Part shown: positions 1 to 7,314 of the stretch, one piece after another | Layout: each line of letters opens with the position of its first letter | Position numbering within the stretch: position 1 is the first letter of the stretch | Source of the DNA: Oligoflexales bacterium | GTDB lineage: Bacteria > Bdellovibrionota_B > Oligoflexia > Oligoflexales > CACXFL01 | Assembly (NCBI GenBank): GCA_028282865.1 | Contig: JANQHA010000123.1 | Coordinates: 1 to 14,841 of the forward strand | Length of the DNA stretch: 14,841 bases | Direction: 5' to 3' | Notes under the pieces: model-generated | Seen by the model: only the letters and a program-made list of their open reading frames with translations | Told to the model about the DNA's origin: nothing | Databases searched by the model: none | Program-made: the position numbers and the translations under genes

Positions 1-117
1 CGTATCATGGGGACACCATTTTGTGGAAAAGGCGAACCTAATCAGGTTATTCGGGTAGGTCATGCCTCTCCCACCTGCCTATTTGGAGATGTCGCAGTAT
101 TTGGAGGCTCGGCGTGA
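1..117 (+). CDS. TldD-like metallopeptidase subunit, C-terminal end only (partial at left edge)
   Basis: The frame starting at base 1 is open to a TGA at 115-117 and gives the last 38 residues of a protein. They contain CGKGEP, then a Val-Gly-His-Ala-Ser-Pro-Thr stretch, and end in FGGSA. This matches the usual end of TldD, where a Cys-Gly-Lys motif is followed by a V-G-x-G-x-P-T segment and a final V-G-G-T-A. TldD is the zinc-bearing subunit of the TldD/TldE peptidase (family U62), a cytoplasmic heterodimer that degrades or trims unfolded peptides. The catalytic HExxxH region would lie upstream of the window. The stop overlaps the GTG start of the next gene (GTGA, 114-117), so the two are probably translationally coupled. 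The family call rests on this short tail plus the TldE-like neighbour. Confidence 0.72.
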   Translation, partial: RIMGTPFCGKGEPNQVIRVGHASPTCLFGDVAVFGGSA

Positions 118-1436
118 AAGACTATTTCTTCGCTCAGATGGCGGAGCTTTACCTCCAGCTAAAATCCTCAGAACGTTTAGACGTGTACTTAAGTGGCGAG
201 CTTTCAAATTTTTGTCGCTTTAATAAGAGTAGGGTGCGTCAGGTTGGAACGGTCAACCAAGCCTTTGCCGAACTTCACCTTATTAGGGGAAAGAAGCATT
301 GTTTTATGAAATTAGGGCTTAGCTCAGACCTCCAAACGGACCGCGAAGCACTTAGGTCGTGTCTACTAAAGTTGCGCTCTTTGAATGAAGTCATCCCGGA
401 TGACCCTTACCTACTTTTAAGTGAGTCGGTCGAGAGTATTGATATAGTTGAAGCCAATAAGCTGCCAGACACGTCTGATATGATAGACTCTATTTGCGGC
501 CAGTCGTCGGATATAGACTTAGTAGGTATTCTGGCTGCTGGGGGAGTGTTTCGTGGTTTCAGCTCGTCTGCCGGTATCGAACATTGGTTTGAGACGTACA
601 ACTTTCAGTTTGATTGGTCACTCTACCATCAGGCTGATAAAGCTGTAAAGTTAGGTTATGCCGGTAGCAGTTGGGAGCAAAAAGAATTTTCTGACAAGCT
701 GAGTTCGGGCCGTCACCAGCTAAGCATATTAAAGCGACCCAGTCACTCAATCAATCCAGGTGAATATCGTGTTTATATGGCGCCAGCGGCGGTTAACGAG
801 ATTATTGGCCTGCTGAATTGGAATGGTTTTTCCGAGCAGGCTATACGACGTAAGACGTCTTGTTTTCATAAAATGAAGGACGAGTCAAAAGAGCTGTCTT
901 CGAAAGTGTCTTTTGTTGAGCGGTTTAAAGATAGTTCCTCGCCAATGTTCGATCGCACCGGTATTGTACGTCCAGAGCAGGTCGCTCTTATCGATAACGG
1001 CAAATATGTACAAGGACTCGTATCGGCTAGAACCTCTAAAGAGTATGGTATCAAACAAACAGGGGCTGATAGCGTTGAGTCAGCTTTGGCGTTGGAAATG
1101 AGCCCAGGAAATATAGATATTAGTGGGATTTTAGATCAGTTAGAAACCGGGCTATACATCAATAACCTATGGTACTTAAACTACTCTGACCTAAACCAAT
1201 GCCGGATCACTGGCATGACAAGGTTTGCAAGCTTTTGGGTTGAAAAAGGTGAGATAGTTGCGCCGACTAATGTTATGAGGTTTGATGACTCCTGCTATAG
1301 TTTTTTGGGCCACAACCTTTGTGGGTTGACGTCTCAGCGCGAGTTGTTTTTAAGTAGCAGTACTTATGACGAGAGATCTACAGATAGTAGCTTTCTTCCA
1401 GGCGCGTTGATTGATGGGTTCCAGTTTACCCTGTGA
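114..1436 (+). CDS. TldE/PmbA-like (TldD-related) metallopeptidase partner subunit, 440 aa
   Basis: This is probably the non-catalytic partner of the TldD-like protein just upstream. Start: GTG at 114, with GGAGG at 103-107 placed 6 bases before it and a 4-base overlap with the preceding stop. Residues 355-393 carry the clearest family signature: LNYSD, then CRITGMTRFASFWVEKGEI, then a Pro-x-Asn-Val-Met-Arg-Phe-Asp-Asp segment. This corresponds to the C-terminal TldD/PmbA region (N-x-x-x-G-x-x-x-x-x-G-x-x-I-x-x-G). An F-D-R-T-G element at about 279-283 matches the mid-protein region. I see no HExxxH, as expected for the TldE side. The length (440) is normal for the family. The sequence is clearly divergent from the E. 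coli type and fits the broad 'TldD-related' subfamily. Its peptide substrates cannot be inferred. Confidence 0.83.
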   Translation: MKDYFFAQMAELYLQLKSSERLDVYLSGELSNFCRFNKSRVRQVGTVNQAFAELHLIRGKKHCFMKLGLSSDLQTDREALRSCLLKLRSLNEVIPDDPYLLLSESVESIDIVEANKLPDTSDMIDSICGQSSDIDLVGILAAGGVFRGFSSSAGIEHWFETYNFQFDWSLYHQADKAVKLGYAGSSWEQKEFSDKLSSGRHQLSILKRPSHSINPGEYRVYMAPAAVNEIIGLLNWNGFSEQAIRRKTSCFHKMKDESKELSSKVSFVERFKDSSSPMFDRTGIVRPEQVALIDNGKYVQGLVSARTSKEYGIKQTGADSVESALALEMSPGNIDISGILDQLETGLYINNLWYLNYSDLNQCRITGMTRFASFWVEKGEIVAPTNVMRFDDSCYSFLGHNLCGLTSQRELFLSSSTYDERSTDSSFLPGALIDGFQFTL

Positions 1437-1471
1437 CTTTAGTACTATTTTTTTGAAAAACTTTGTCCGTT

Positions 1472-1505
1472 ATTTAAGCCAGGTGGTCAACAGTCTGGCT
1501 TAAAT
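1472..1505. repeat. 11-bp perfect inverted repeat (hairpin)
   Basis: The arms ATTTAAGCCAG (1472-1482) and CTGGCTTAAAT (1495-1505) are exact reverse complements around a 12-base loop. It starts 36 bases after the TldE-like stop. Neither strand has a T-run directly after the stem, so it is not a canonical intrinsic terminator. It could be a Rho-assisted or mRNA 3'-protecting hairpin, or a palindromic operator for the next gene. Confidence 0.7.
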
Positions 1506-1550
1506 CTGGACCGGCTAACCTGCAATTTAGATCAAATCCTAACTTATCTA

Positions 1551-1585
1551 CTCAGGAAGTAGGTTTTACGCCTACTTCACGTGAG
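1551..1585. repeat. Second hairpin, 8-bp stem plus CTCA/TGAG extension
   Basis: GAAGTAGG (1556-1563) and CCTACTTC (1571-1578) pair perfectly around a 7-base loop. After a small internal mismatch, CTCA (1551-1554) pairs with TGAG (1582-1585). No T-run follows. It lies about 85 bases ahead of the start at 1669, so if transcription begins upstream of it this would be a structured 5' leader element. It does not match any riboswitch consensus I know. Confidence 0.6.
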
Positions 1586-1668
1586 CTAAATATTGGAACG
1601 GCTATTGCTTTGACTGCTTTGCGCTGTGTCGGCGTGCACTTCCGTAAATTGAAAAAAGGAGCCAGAAG

Positions 1669-3018
1669 ATGAGACTTAGTTCATTGTTGATGCCCTCAAT
1701 ATTGTTAGCTAATAGTTGCGGGCAAACCGATTCGAATAGGAATAAGCTTAGTGCTTTGTTGAATGCGGATAACTCTGTTGCTTATGAAGCTTGCGCAGCA
1801 GTATTAGTCCAGAACTCAGACAATTCTTTCTCTGATAAATATCAGAAGGTCGTTGCTATAAACTCATTTTGCAAAGCATACCGACGTAATAAACACGATT
1901 TAGCGTCTAGTTACCAAAAGGAGTGTAGCGCAAAGTCCTCAAGTTCCTCTACCAGTGGTAGCCATGACGGTAACGCCACATTTTTAAATATTAAACTAGG
2001 TATGAGTTCTCAGAATAGTTACAGTAGCGGCGATAGCTCGTCAGAAAAATTTTGCAAGAGTGAGTCGGACTACCGCGCCGCAGCAGAGGCTTTGAACGAG
2101 AAACACTGTGGGGATAATTTATCAAGTGATGAGTTTAAAGCTCTTGTTAGCCGGGCACAAAAAAATGTATCTTCGGAACAGGTCGAGGCGTGGGGGCAAT
2201 GTATTAGCCGTTTGTCTAAGCACCCTGCGTCCTTTACCGCGGTGGGGAAGGTCTTAGGCGACGATGAAAAGATTGAGATTAAGCTGTCTCTTCTTCCTGC
2301 TAGCAACGGCCCCCAGATCATTGGTGGTGATCTCACTGTAGTTAAAGATAATTTGGAGCTTCTCGGTCAAGAGCAAGAGAGCAACTATATCTCTCAGGGT
2401 CGTGATGGGGTTCAGCTGCTGTACAAAATTGTCGATAAAACGAAGTCAGCAAACTTCTATGCCACCTTATCAGTCGAGAACTATGTAGGAACCACCGGCA
2501 GTAGTTTTGTCTACGATCCCGCAGATAAAATTACCTGCGTTGGCAAAGACCTAAAAAATGGCCGAGGTAGAATCGTCTTTAAAAATTCTTCTGAATGTGG
2601 ATATGAAGAAAAAGTAGTTGAAAAAAAGAAGAAAGCCGTGCGTCCTCCTAAGAAATTTCATATTGGTGAGCCTCGGTTTGTTAAGGGAGGTTTTTTAAAT
2701 TATTTTTTTAATAACCCAAGTAGAGCCGGGCAACTGGTTGTAACACCTAATAGCTGCAAGGTCGTATGTTTAGCTTTTGGCCCAAGCTATAGGATGGCTT
2801 CGCTTTCTGAGACTTTTAAATACTCTTACATTTGGGATGCCTACGTCTGGACTACTATCAATTGGAAGGGTAGGGAAGTACCATATCGGACTAAACTCTC
2901 AGAGCTTAAGAGGCGAGGTATTGTATACGCTCGGGTTTCAAAAAATAATTCCATCCACTCCTGGAGTGATGGTGACAGAGTTCATGCTCACGGGTGTGCA
3001 TGTTTTAACCCCGAGTAA
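1669..3018 (+). CDS. Cysteine-rich exported protein of unknown function, 449 aa
   Basis: I do not recognise this family. Start: ATG at 1669 with AAGGAG at 1656-1661, 7 bases upstream. The N-terminus (MRLSSLLMPSILLANSCGQ) is a short hydrophobic export signal. Cys17 could be a lipoprotein acceptor, but the -3 residue is Ala rather than Leu/Val, so the lipobox is imperfect. Cysteines are spread along the protein (42, 68, 86, 129, 147, 178, 290, 310, 363, 367, 443, 445), suggesting disulfides in an extracytoplasmic protein. Residues 87-127 are a Ser/Gly-rich low-complexity stretch. A basic linker at about 315-329 (several Lys, then Pro-Pro-Lys-Lys) separates a beta-rich-looking middle region (about 175-310) from a C-terminal region rich in aromatic residues, which ends with paired cysteines (CAC). 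It lies downstream of the tldDE-like pair but 232 bases away, so co-regulation is unproven. Confidence 0.82.
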   Translation: MRLSSLLMPSILLANSCGQTDSNRNKLSALLNADNSVAYEACAAVLVQNSDNSFSDKYQKVVAINSFCKAYRRNKHDLASSYQKECSAKSSSSSTSGSHDGNATFLNIKLGMSSQNSYSSGDSSSEKFCKSESDYRAAAEALNEKHCGDNLSSDEFKALVSRAQKNVSSEQVEAWGQCISRLSKHPASFTAVGKVLGDDEKIEIKLSLLPASNGPQIIGGDLTVVKDNLELLGQEQESNYISQGRDGVQLLYKIVDKTKSANFYATLSVENYVGTTGSSFVYDPADKITCVGKDLKNGRGRIVFKNSSECGYEEKVVEKKKKAVRPPKKFHIGEPRFVKGGFLNYFFNNPSRAGQLVVTPNSCKVVCLAFGPSYRMASLSETFKYSYIWDAYVWTTINWKGREVPYRTKLSELKRRGIVYARVSKNNSIHSWSDGDRVHAHGCACFNPE

Positions 3019-3040
3019 CCAGACTCCCTCGTAGGTCTCC

Positions 3041-3082
3041 AAAAAAAAGAGCCCCCGGGACAACTCTCGGGGGCTCGTTTTT
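3041..3082. terminator. Strong bidirectional intrinsic terminator
   Basis: A 12-bp stem (3049-3060 with 3065-3076, one G-T wobble at 3058/3067) closes a 4-base CAAC loop. The stem is mostly G and C. It is followed on the + strand by a T-run (3078-3082) and preceded by eight A's (3041-3048), which form the U-run on the - strand. It sits exactly between the convergent gene ends at 3018 and 3100 and should terminate both transcripts. Confidence 0.93.
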
Positions 3083-3099
3083 CTCTTCTAGAATCGGGT

Positions 3100-5598
3100 T
3101 TATTCACACAAAAATATGTACGGGTTTAATGTTAGTTCAAAGCTATCAATAGTACCGGTATCATTCTTTAATTTGTCTTTTACTTCTAGGATCCATTTGC
3201 CTTTGCCTTTTTTACCTTCGAGCAGATCTGAGATGTCTTTGTCGAAGTTGACGTTGTCATCCGCACCAGATCCTTTATATATTTGGATCTTGTCGCCTTC
3301 AGGTGGTGTTAGGTAAACGGTGAGATCTCCACGGTAAGTATGGGTGATGTTAAACTTCGCTCGGGCTGACATAATTGTAGTGTCATCTTGCCATACTTCG
3401 TCGCCGTTTTCGAACTCAAACTCGACAGAAGATTTGTCCGGAATTTCCGCTGGTAAGCCTTCAACCGCAAAGTTAATATCACCGCCAACGTGCTTGCCTA
3501 TTCTAAATGTTTGATCTAGTGAACCGGACCGAGTCGCTGTTTTTTGATCAAAAACCACTGTGAATTCACTTCCACAGACCGCTTCATCGCCAATGGCGAG
3601 TTCAATTTGGTTTTCACTCAGCAACGCTTGACCCACTGGAATCTTAAGCCACTTTAGCTGATCGTTTACAAGAGAAACTTGGTCATTACCCCTAATACTT
3701 GCCGTAGCAGTCATACCGGCGATGTCGATCGAGGAGTCATTGTGAACTCCGAGTTTAATTTCAAATGACTCACCTGGCTCCATGTAACCGTTTCGGTTTC
3801 CTTGAGTATTTTTGGTAACGACACTACGTTTAGTTCCCAGATAGCAGTTCGGGTGTAAGTCAGCAAGCCCGTGTTTATTGAAGGTTCGGCTAATAGTACA
3901 GAGATTAGGAGTACCATTATTTAAATTTCCGTCATCATCATCAATCACTAAAACTGCATGATAAACGTCTGTATACTTACTCGCTGTTGGCAACACTTTA
4001 AATACATAGCGGCTGATAAGGTCGATCGCGATGTCTTCGTTGTAGTCTGCTGAGAGTTCTTGGAATAAGTCGTATATGGTGCTTCCTATGATTAGTCCTT
4101 CAGCGTGGACACTGTAAGATTGGTCTTTTGGATAAACTTTGTCTGGATCCAAGTTTCTAATATGACCGCCGTCTGTTTTAAACCCAGTAGCCAATACATT
4201 TGATCTGGTCATGATAAGTGACATTAAGTCTCCAATTCCTTCCGAGAAGGCTCGGTCCTCAATACCACCGGTGTTTTGGTCGAATCCATGCCCCCACTCG
4301 TGATAGATAATATCTGAGACCAGTGCGGTGTTTGCACAGTTATTTCCGGCGGAGTAAAAGTTTATAGTCCCCTCTAGTCTGCTCCAATGGGCATTGCAAG
4401 TGTCGTGCAGGTTTGCGTTTGCCGGTAGCTGCATAGCGAACCAAGGAACATCAATATATTTTTTTGCATGAGCGATCATCTTGTTTACGTGATAAAAAAT
4501 CATTGCTTGTGCAATATCTTTACCTTTGTACTTGTTCTCATCTTCCTCTGAGGCGATATCTATCTTAAGTTGACCATTAAACCCGTTAGTTGATCTATAG
4601 GATACTAGGTCCCCACTCACAGCTGTAACTCTTACGTTGGGACCATTTAGTCCATTAACAGATGCCTGAGCCTTTAAAATTTGATCGTTTTCAAACATGC
4701 CAGCTTGATCTGTCGTTAACATTATTCCAGTATCGAGTGCGACATGAAGGTCGCTGAAGGGCACCTCTACTCTATCTTCTTGCCAAGATCGGTCGTATAT
4801 TGAACCGCTCACATTGCCAGAGATATAGAGGTTTACAGATGTTCTTTCAAAAATTTCACCGTTATCTGATCTGGCCTGCACGTCGAATTTTTCACCGTCT
4901 TCGATGGAGATAAACTTTTCTACCTGGATCAGCTCGTAGCCGTTGTCATTAGCTATGACTCTATAACTTGATCCTTTATGAGTGAGGTGCTCGGGATCTA
5001 GCTTTTCTTTTACGATGTCATAGATATTAGGCAAAGTTTTAGTAACTCTTACCGGCGCTTCACTGTATGAATTATTGGCGACTTGTACCAGTTTGCCAAA
5101 CTTGAATCTAAAATCAATCATTGCGTCGTCGATGCGACGATTTCCTCTAAAGACACGAAATTTAATGAACTGATGGTCTCCATCTCTAAAGACCGATTGT
5201 CTATCAAGCCGAATATTCGAGTCGGTAAGGCTAGGAAAAAAAGATTGATTTCTGATGATGAAACTCATGGCTGCAGTTACAAAGTCTTCGGTTGAAGATT
5301 TATCGGATAATGGGCCGTGGAATTTTGAGAAGTCTCCACTCATCACTCGCATCTGTCCAGTCAATTTATCTAAAGTAATGCTGCTGTTGTTGAACAACCC
5401 GGAAAATTTTTTAAACTTGGAAGCATTTAAAGGAGATTGCTTGGTCAGTTCTGGCCGAAGAACTTTTTGCTGAGGAAAGTCTTTAATCGATTGAGCCTTT
5501 TTATGCATGGATTTTTTAGGTTGAACAATTGCGTGAGACTGGGGAGTCAGGGAAAAAAATGCCCACCAGGAAAGCGCTTGGAGTAGAAACAATCTCAT
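3100..5598 (-). CDS. Secreted fungalysin/thermolysin-like zinc metalloprotease with P domain, 832 aa
   Basis: An exported gluzincin endopeptidase. Start: I choose ATG at 5598, because AAGAGG lies 7-8 bases upstream and the protein then begins with a clean signal peptide (MRLFLLQALSWWAFF...SHA). A longer frame would put 14 charged residues before it. Domain order: FTP-type propeptide (about 45-190); a beta-rich middle region; the catalytic zinc motif HEWGH at 433-437 (bases 4288-4302); the third zinc ligand Glu453 in an E-G-x-x-D motif; and a likely catalytic His498 in VHAEG. An Asp-rich DGNLNNGTPN segment at about 556-565 resembles a motif near the end of M36-like catalytic domains. Residues 590-700 look like an Ig/CARDB-type domain (EPGESFEI), and about 705-832 form a proprotein-convertase P domain. 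The propeptide suggests secretion as a zymogen. M36-like is my preferred family; M4-like is possible. Confidence 0.9.
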   Translation of the reverse strand: MRLFLLQALSWWAFFSLTPQSHAIVQPKKSMHKKAQSIKDFPQQKVLRPELTKQSPLNASKFKKFSGLFNNSSITLDKLTGQMRVMSGDFSKFHGPLSDKSSTEDFVTAAMSFIIRNQSFFPSLTDSNIRLDRQSVFRDGDHQFIKFRVFRGNRRIDDAMIDFRFKFGKLVQVANNSYSEAPVRVTKTLPNIYDIVKEKLDPEHLTHKGSSYRVIANDNGYELIQVEKFISIEDGEKFDVQARSDNGEIFERTSVNLYISGNVSGSIYDRSWQEDRVEVPFSDLHVALDTGIMLTTDQAGMFENDQILKAQASVNGLNGPNVRVTAVSGDLVSYRSTNGFNGQLKIDIASEEDENKYKGKDIAQAMIFYHVNKMIAHAKKYIDVPWFAMQLPANANLHDTCNAHWSRLEGTINFYSAGNNCANTALVSDIIYHEWGHGFDQNTGGIEDRAFSEGIGDLMSLIMTRSNVLATGFKTDGGHIRNLDPDKVYPKDQSYSVHAEGLIIGSTIYDLFQELSADYNEDIAIDLISRYVFKVLPTASKYTDVYHAVLVIDDDDGNLNNGTPNLCTISRTFNKHGLADLHPNCYLGTKRSVVTKNTQGNRNGYMEPGESFEIKLGVHNDSSIDIAGMTATASIRGNDQVSLVNDQLKWLKIPVGQALLSENQIELAIGDEAVCGSEFTVVFDQKTATRSGSLDQTFRIGKHVGGDINFAVEGLPAEIPDKSSVEFEFENGDEVWQDDTTIMSARAKFNITHTYRGDLTVYLTPPEGDKIQIYKGSGADDNVNFDKDISDLLEGKKGKGKWILEVKDKLKNDTGTIDSFELTLNPYIFLCE

Positions 5599-5771
5599 GA
5601 CAATACCTCTTGTTTTTTGCTTGGTTAGATATACGAGCAAACTCGATACCGCGTAATCTTTGCCTAGCTTGTTATTCGTTGGGTATATGATATCACCGTC
5701 GATAATAAATGACCTTGGTGATGCCCTAAAATCAATGAGGTTATCTTTTGTTTTTAACTACTTAGATGGAT
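5599..5771. other. Intergenic region upstream of the protease gene; no gene seen
   Basis: This gap of 173 bases separates two - strand genes: the flavoprotein gene ends at 5772 and the protease starts at 5598. The protease promoter must lie here or further upstream. An AT-rich TATCAT element on the - strand, inside a TGATATCA palindrome around 5687-5694, could be a -10 box, but I found no matching -35. No intrinsic terminator is evident after the flavoprotein gene. Confidence 0.4.
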
Positions 5772-6752
5772 TTATGGAATCTTAATAAGGCTAGCTATAA
5801 TCGAGTCGACCGATTCAATCGAGTTTATACCTGCGACACTTTTACCTGCCTGGAAATAGTCTTTGTAGCGATTACCCTTAGAGGATGCTTTGGTAAGCTG
5901 CCAAGAAGCACGAAGCGTATAAAAGATTCTCATCAGGTGCTTTGTCTTGGGGTGCTTTAATAGCATTTTTGCTATCCTGTTTGAAGATGTTCCGATCTTT
6001 TTTACATGCTTGGTGTTGATGACTGAAACTGGAACGCCGGTAATCTTATCGGTTAGTACAATGTCTTCCTCGGCGGCTTTGATAATGGCGTCCTGATAAT
6101 CTTTGTGGACTTTACACTCCTTACTAGCGATAAACCTCGTGCCCATCTGGACCCCTTGATAGCCGATGTCTAAGGCAGCTAAATAGTCTCTCCGACTGCC
6201 TATTCCACCTGCACATACTAAGGGTAACCCGTATCCCTCTAGCTGTGAAAAGAGTTCTTCTGGGGATTCATCACCAGCGTGACCCCCAGCGCGGTTGTTA
6301 ACGCAGATAAGCCCATCTACGCCACAGCTGACGGCTTTTTGTGCCCATTTTTTACTTGTGACATCATGGTAGACGATTCCATCTACTGCTTTGGCCTTGT
6401 CAATAACCCACTGAGGGTTTCCTAGAGCGGTGATAAAAAATCTGATTCCTTCTTCTATCGCAATATCGACCCACTGCCTCATGCGCTGCTCGTAAACCTT
6501 AGAAGACTTCTCTACTAGAATGTTGATGCCCAGTGGTTTCTTGGTCAGCGTCCGCATATACTTTAAACCCTCACGAAAGTCGTAGCCATGTGCGTAGACT
6601 AAAGAGACGGGCTGAATAATACCAATGCCACCGGCTTCTGAAGCGGCTGCAACCAGTTCTGGGTTGCTGCAAGGAAACATTGCTCCGCAAATAATAGGAT
6701 ATTTAATTCCTACTTGCTCGGTAAATAGCGAAGTATCTGAGGGCTCAGTCAC
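5772..6752 (-). CDS. Nitronate monooxygenase / FabK-like FMN-dependent oxidoreductase, 326 aa
   Basis: A TIM-barrel flavoprotein of the 2-nitropropane dioxygenase family. Members oxidise alkyl nitronates such as propionate-3-nitronate, or reduce enoyl-ACP/CoA. Start: I choose GTG at 6752. It overlaps the previous gene's TAG by one base (TAGTG) and has AGGAAGG 5 bases upstream. The in-frame TTG at 6773 lacks a ribosome site. Motifs, numbered from the GTG start: YPIICGAM near 18-25 (phosphate/flavin-binding start of the barrel), AGGHAG at about 155-160 with candidate catalytic His158, CAGGIG at about 180-185, and MGTRF at about 203-207 (FMN phosphate site). Length is normal. It is the second gene of a two-gene operon with a thioesterase-like hotdog protein, which leans towards an acyl-chain role, but nitronate detoxification is equally allowed by the motifs. 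Confidence 0.9.
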   Translation of the reverse strand: MTEPSDTSLFTEQVGIKYPIICGAMFPCSNPELVAAASEAGGIGIIQPVSLVYAHGYDFREGLKYMRTLTKKPLGINILVEKSSKVYEQRMRQWVDIAIEEGIRFFITALGNPQWVIDKAKAVDGIVYHDVTSKKWAQKAVSCGVDGLICVNNRAGGHAGDESPEELFSQLEGYGLPLVCAGGIGSRRDYLAALDIGYQGVQMGTRFIASKECKVHKDYQDAIIKAAEEDIVLTDKITGVPVSVINTKHVKKIGTSSNRIAKMLLKHPKTKHLMRIFYTLRASWQLTKASSKGNRYKDYFQAGKSVAGINSIESVDSIIASLIKIP

Positions 6753-7219
6753 TAGCGCCTTCCTATTTTCCAAGTAGCTATGGCTCGGGTAACGACCTCA
6801 CCATCAGGGTTTTTTAGAGTCGCGGGAGCTTTAATAATCTGCTCTTCAAATGAGGAGGGCGGTTGAAATTCGCAGCTTGCTGTTATCTTTCCTCGGCCTT
6901 TCTTAACAAACTCTACCTCAAGCCCAATTAGGATACCTCTGCTATCTTTGGGCAATGTATACACCACTGCAAGCCCAGTAGTAATCTCAGCCAAGTTTGC
7001 TAAGGCCATCGCATGGATGGACTTCAAATGATTTCGCAGATGCTTGCGGTCGTTCATACTAATGGTGGCGTGGCCGTCTCCCAGCTCATGCACTGACGCA
7101 TGGATGGTCGATGTATAAGGCGCGATCCGCCCGACCATTTTACTAAAAGCGAACTTCCCACCCGGCAGAGTCGAGAGTTTATCCCACATAGACCTTATTA
7201 ATTGATCACCAGAAGCCAA
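6752..7219 (-). CDS. Hotdog-fold thioesterase-like protein (DUF4442/PaaI type), 155 aa
   Basis: A small single-domain protein whose length and pattern fit acyl-CoA thioesterase-like hotdog proteins. Residues 56-82 carry the characteristic helix region: Asp-Arg-Lys-His, then RNHLKSIHAMALANLAE, then TGLAV. An Asn/His pair precedes the central helix and an acidic residue lies at its end, as in DUF4442 members. Start: TTG at 7219, with TAGGAG 7 bases upstream. The in-frame ATG ten codons later has only a poorly spaced AAGG. The stop TAG overlaps the GTG start of the flavoprotein gene by one base, so the two are probably translationally coupled. The substrate is unknown. The gene is divergent from the Ntn-hydrolase gene, with 95 bases between the starts. 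Confidence 0.8.
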   Translation of the reverse strand: MASGDQLIRSMWDKLSTLPGGKFAFSKMVGRIAPYTSTIHASVHELGDGHATISMNDRKHLRNHLKSIHAMALANLAEITTGLAVVYTLPKDSRGILIGLEVEFVKKGRGKITASCEFQPPSSFEEQIIKAPATLKNPDGEVVTRAIATWKIGRR

Positions 7220-7314
7220 AATTTTTCTCCTAAAGAGTCAACCTATGTTATGTTTTATCAGAAAATTTGCTAAGGTAAAAGGTGCTCATTGTCCAATATG
7301 ACTAGAGGAAACCT
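7220..7314. promoter_or_regulatory. Divergent intergenic region between hotdog and Ntn-hydrolase genes
   Basis: These 95 AT-rich bases separate two divergently transcribed units (- strand from 7219, + strand from 7315), so promoters for both should lie here. Ribosome sites are visible at each end: TAGGAG on the - strand and AGAGGA near 7304-7309 on the + strand. I could not identify a well-spaced -35/-10 pair, so this is placed by gene layout rather than by promoter sequence. Confidence 0.5.

Larger units (their letters stand above)
1437..1668. other. 232-base intergenic region with two hairpins; no gene seen
   Basis: This gap separates the TldE-like gene from the downstream exported-protein gene. 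It holds two perfect inverted repeats (listed separately) and a T-rich run at 1447-1454. I found no convincing -35/-10 pair, no tRNA and no open frame of note. The region must contain either the terminator of the tldDE-like unit, the promoter of the next gene, or both, but the sequence does not show which element does what. Confidence 0.5.

Noticed and set aside
2777..3034. Open frame of 85 codons overlapping the end of the cysteine-rich protein gene
   Set aside because: It lies in another frame inside a gene with a clear start and ribosome site, and its product has no recognisable features.
5599..5640. Longer N-terminus for the secreted protease, starting at 5640
   Set aside because: It would put 14 polar or charged residues before the signal peptide and has no ribosome site, while the ATG at 5598 has AAGAGG at good spacing.
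5690..5725. ATCACC/GGTGAT inverted repeat upstream of the protease gene
   Set aside because: The arms are only 6 bases with a long spacer, too weak to call an operator or terminator.
6753..6773. TTG at 6773 as start of the flavoprotein gene, giving a 22-base overlap
   Set aside because: No ribosome site precedes it. The GTG at 6752 has AGGAAGG 5 bases upstream and a neat one-base stop/start overlap.
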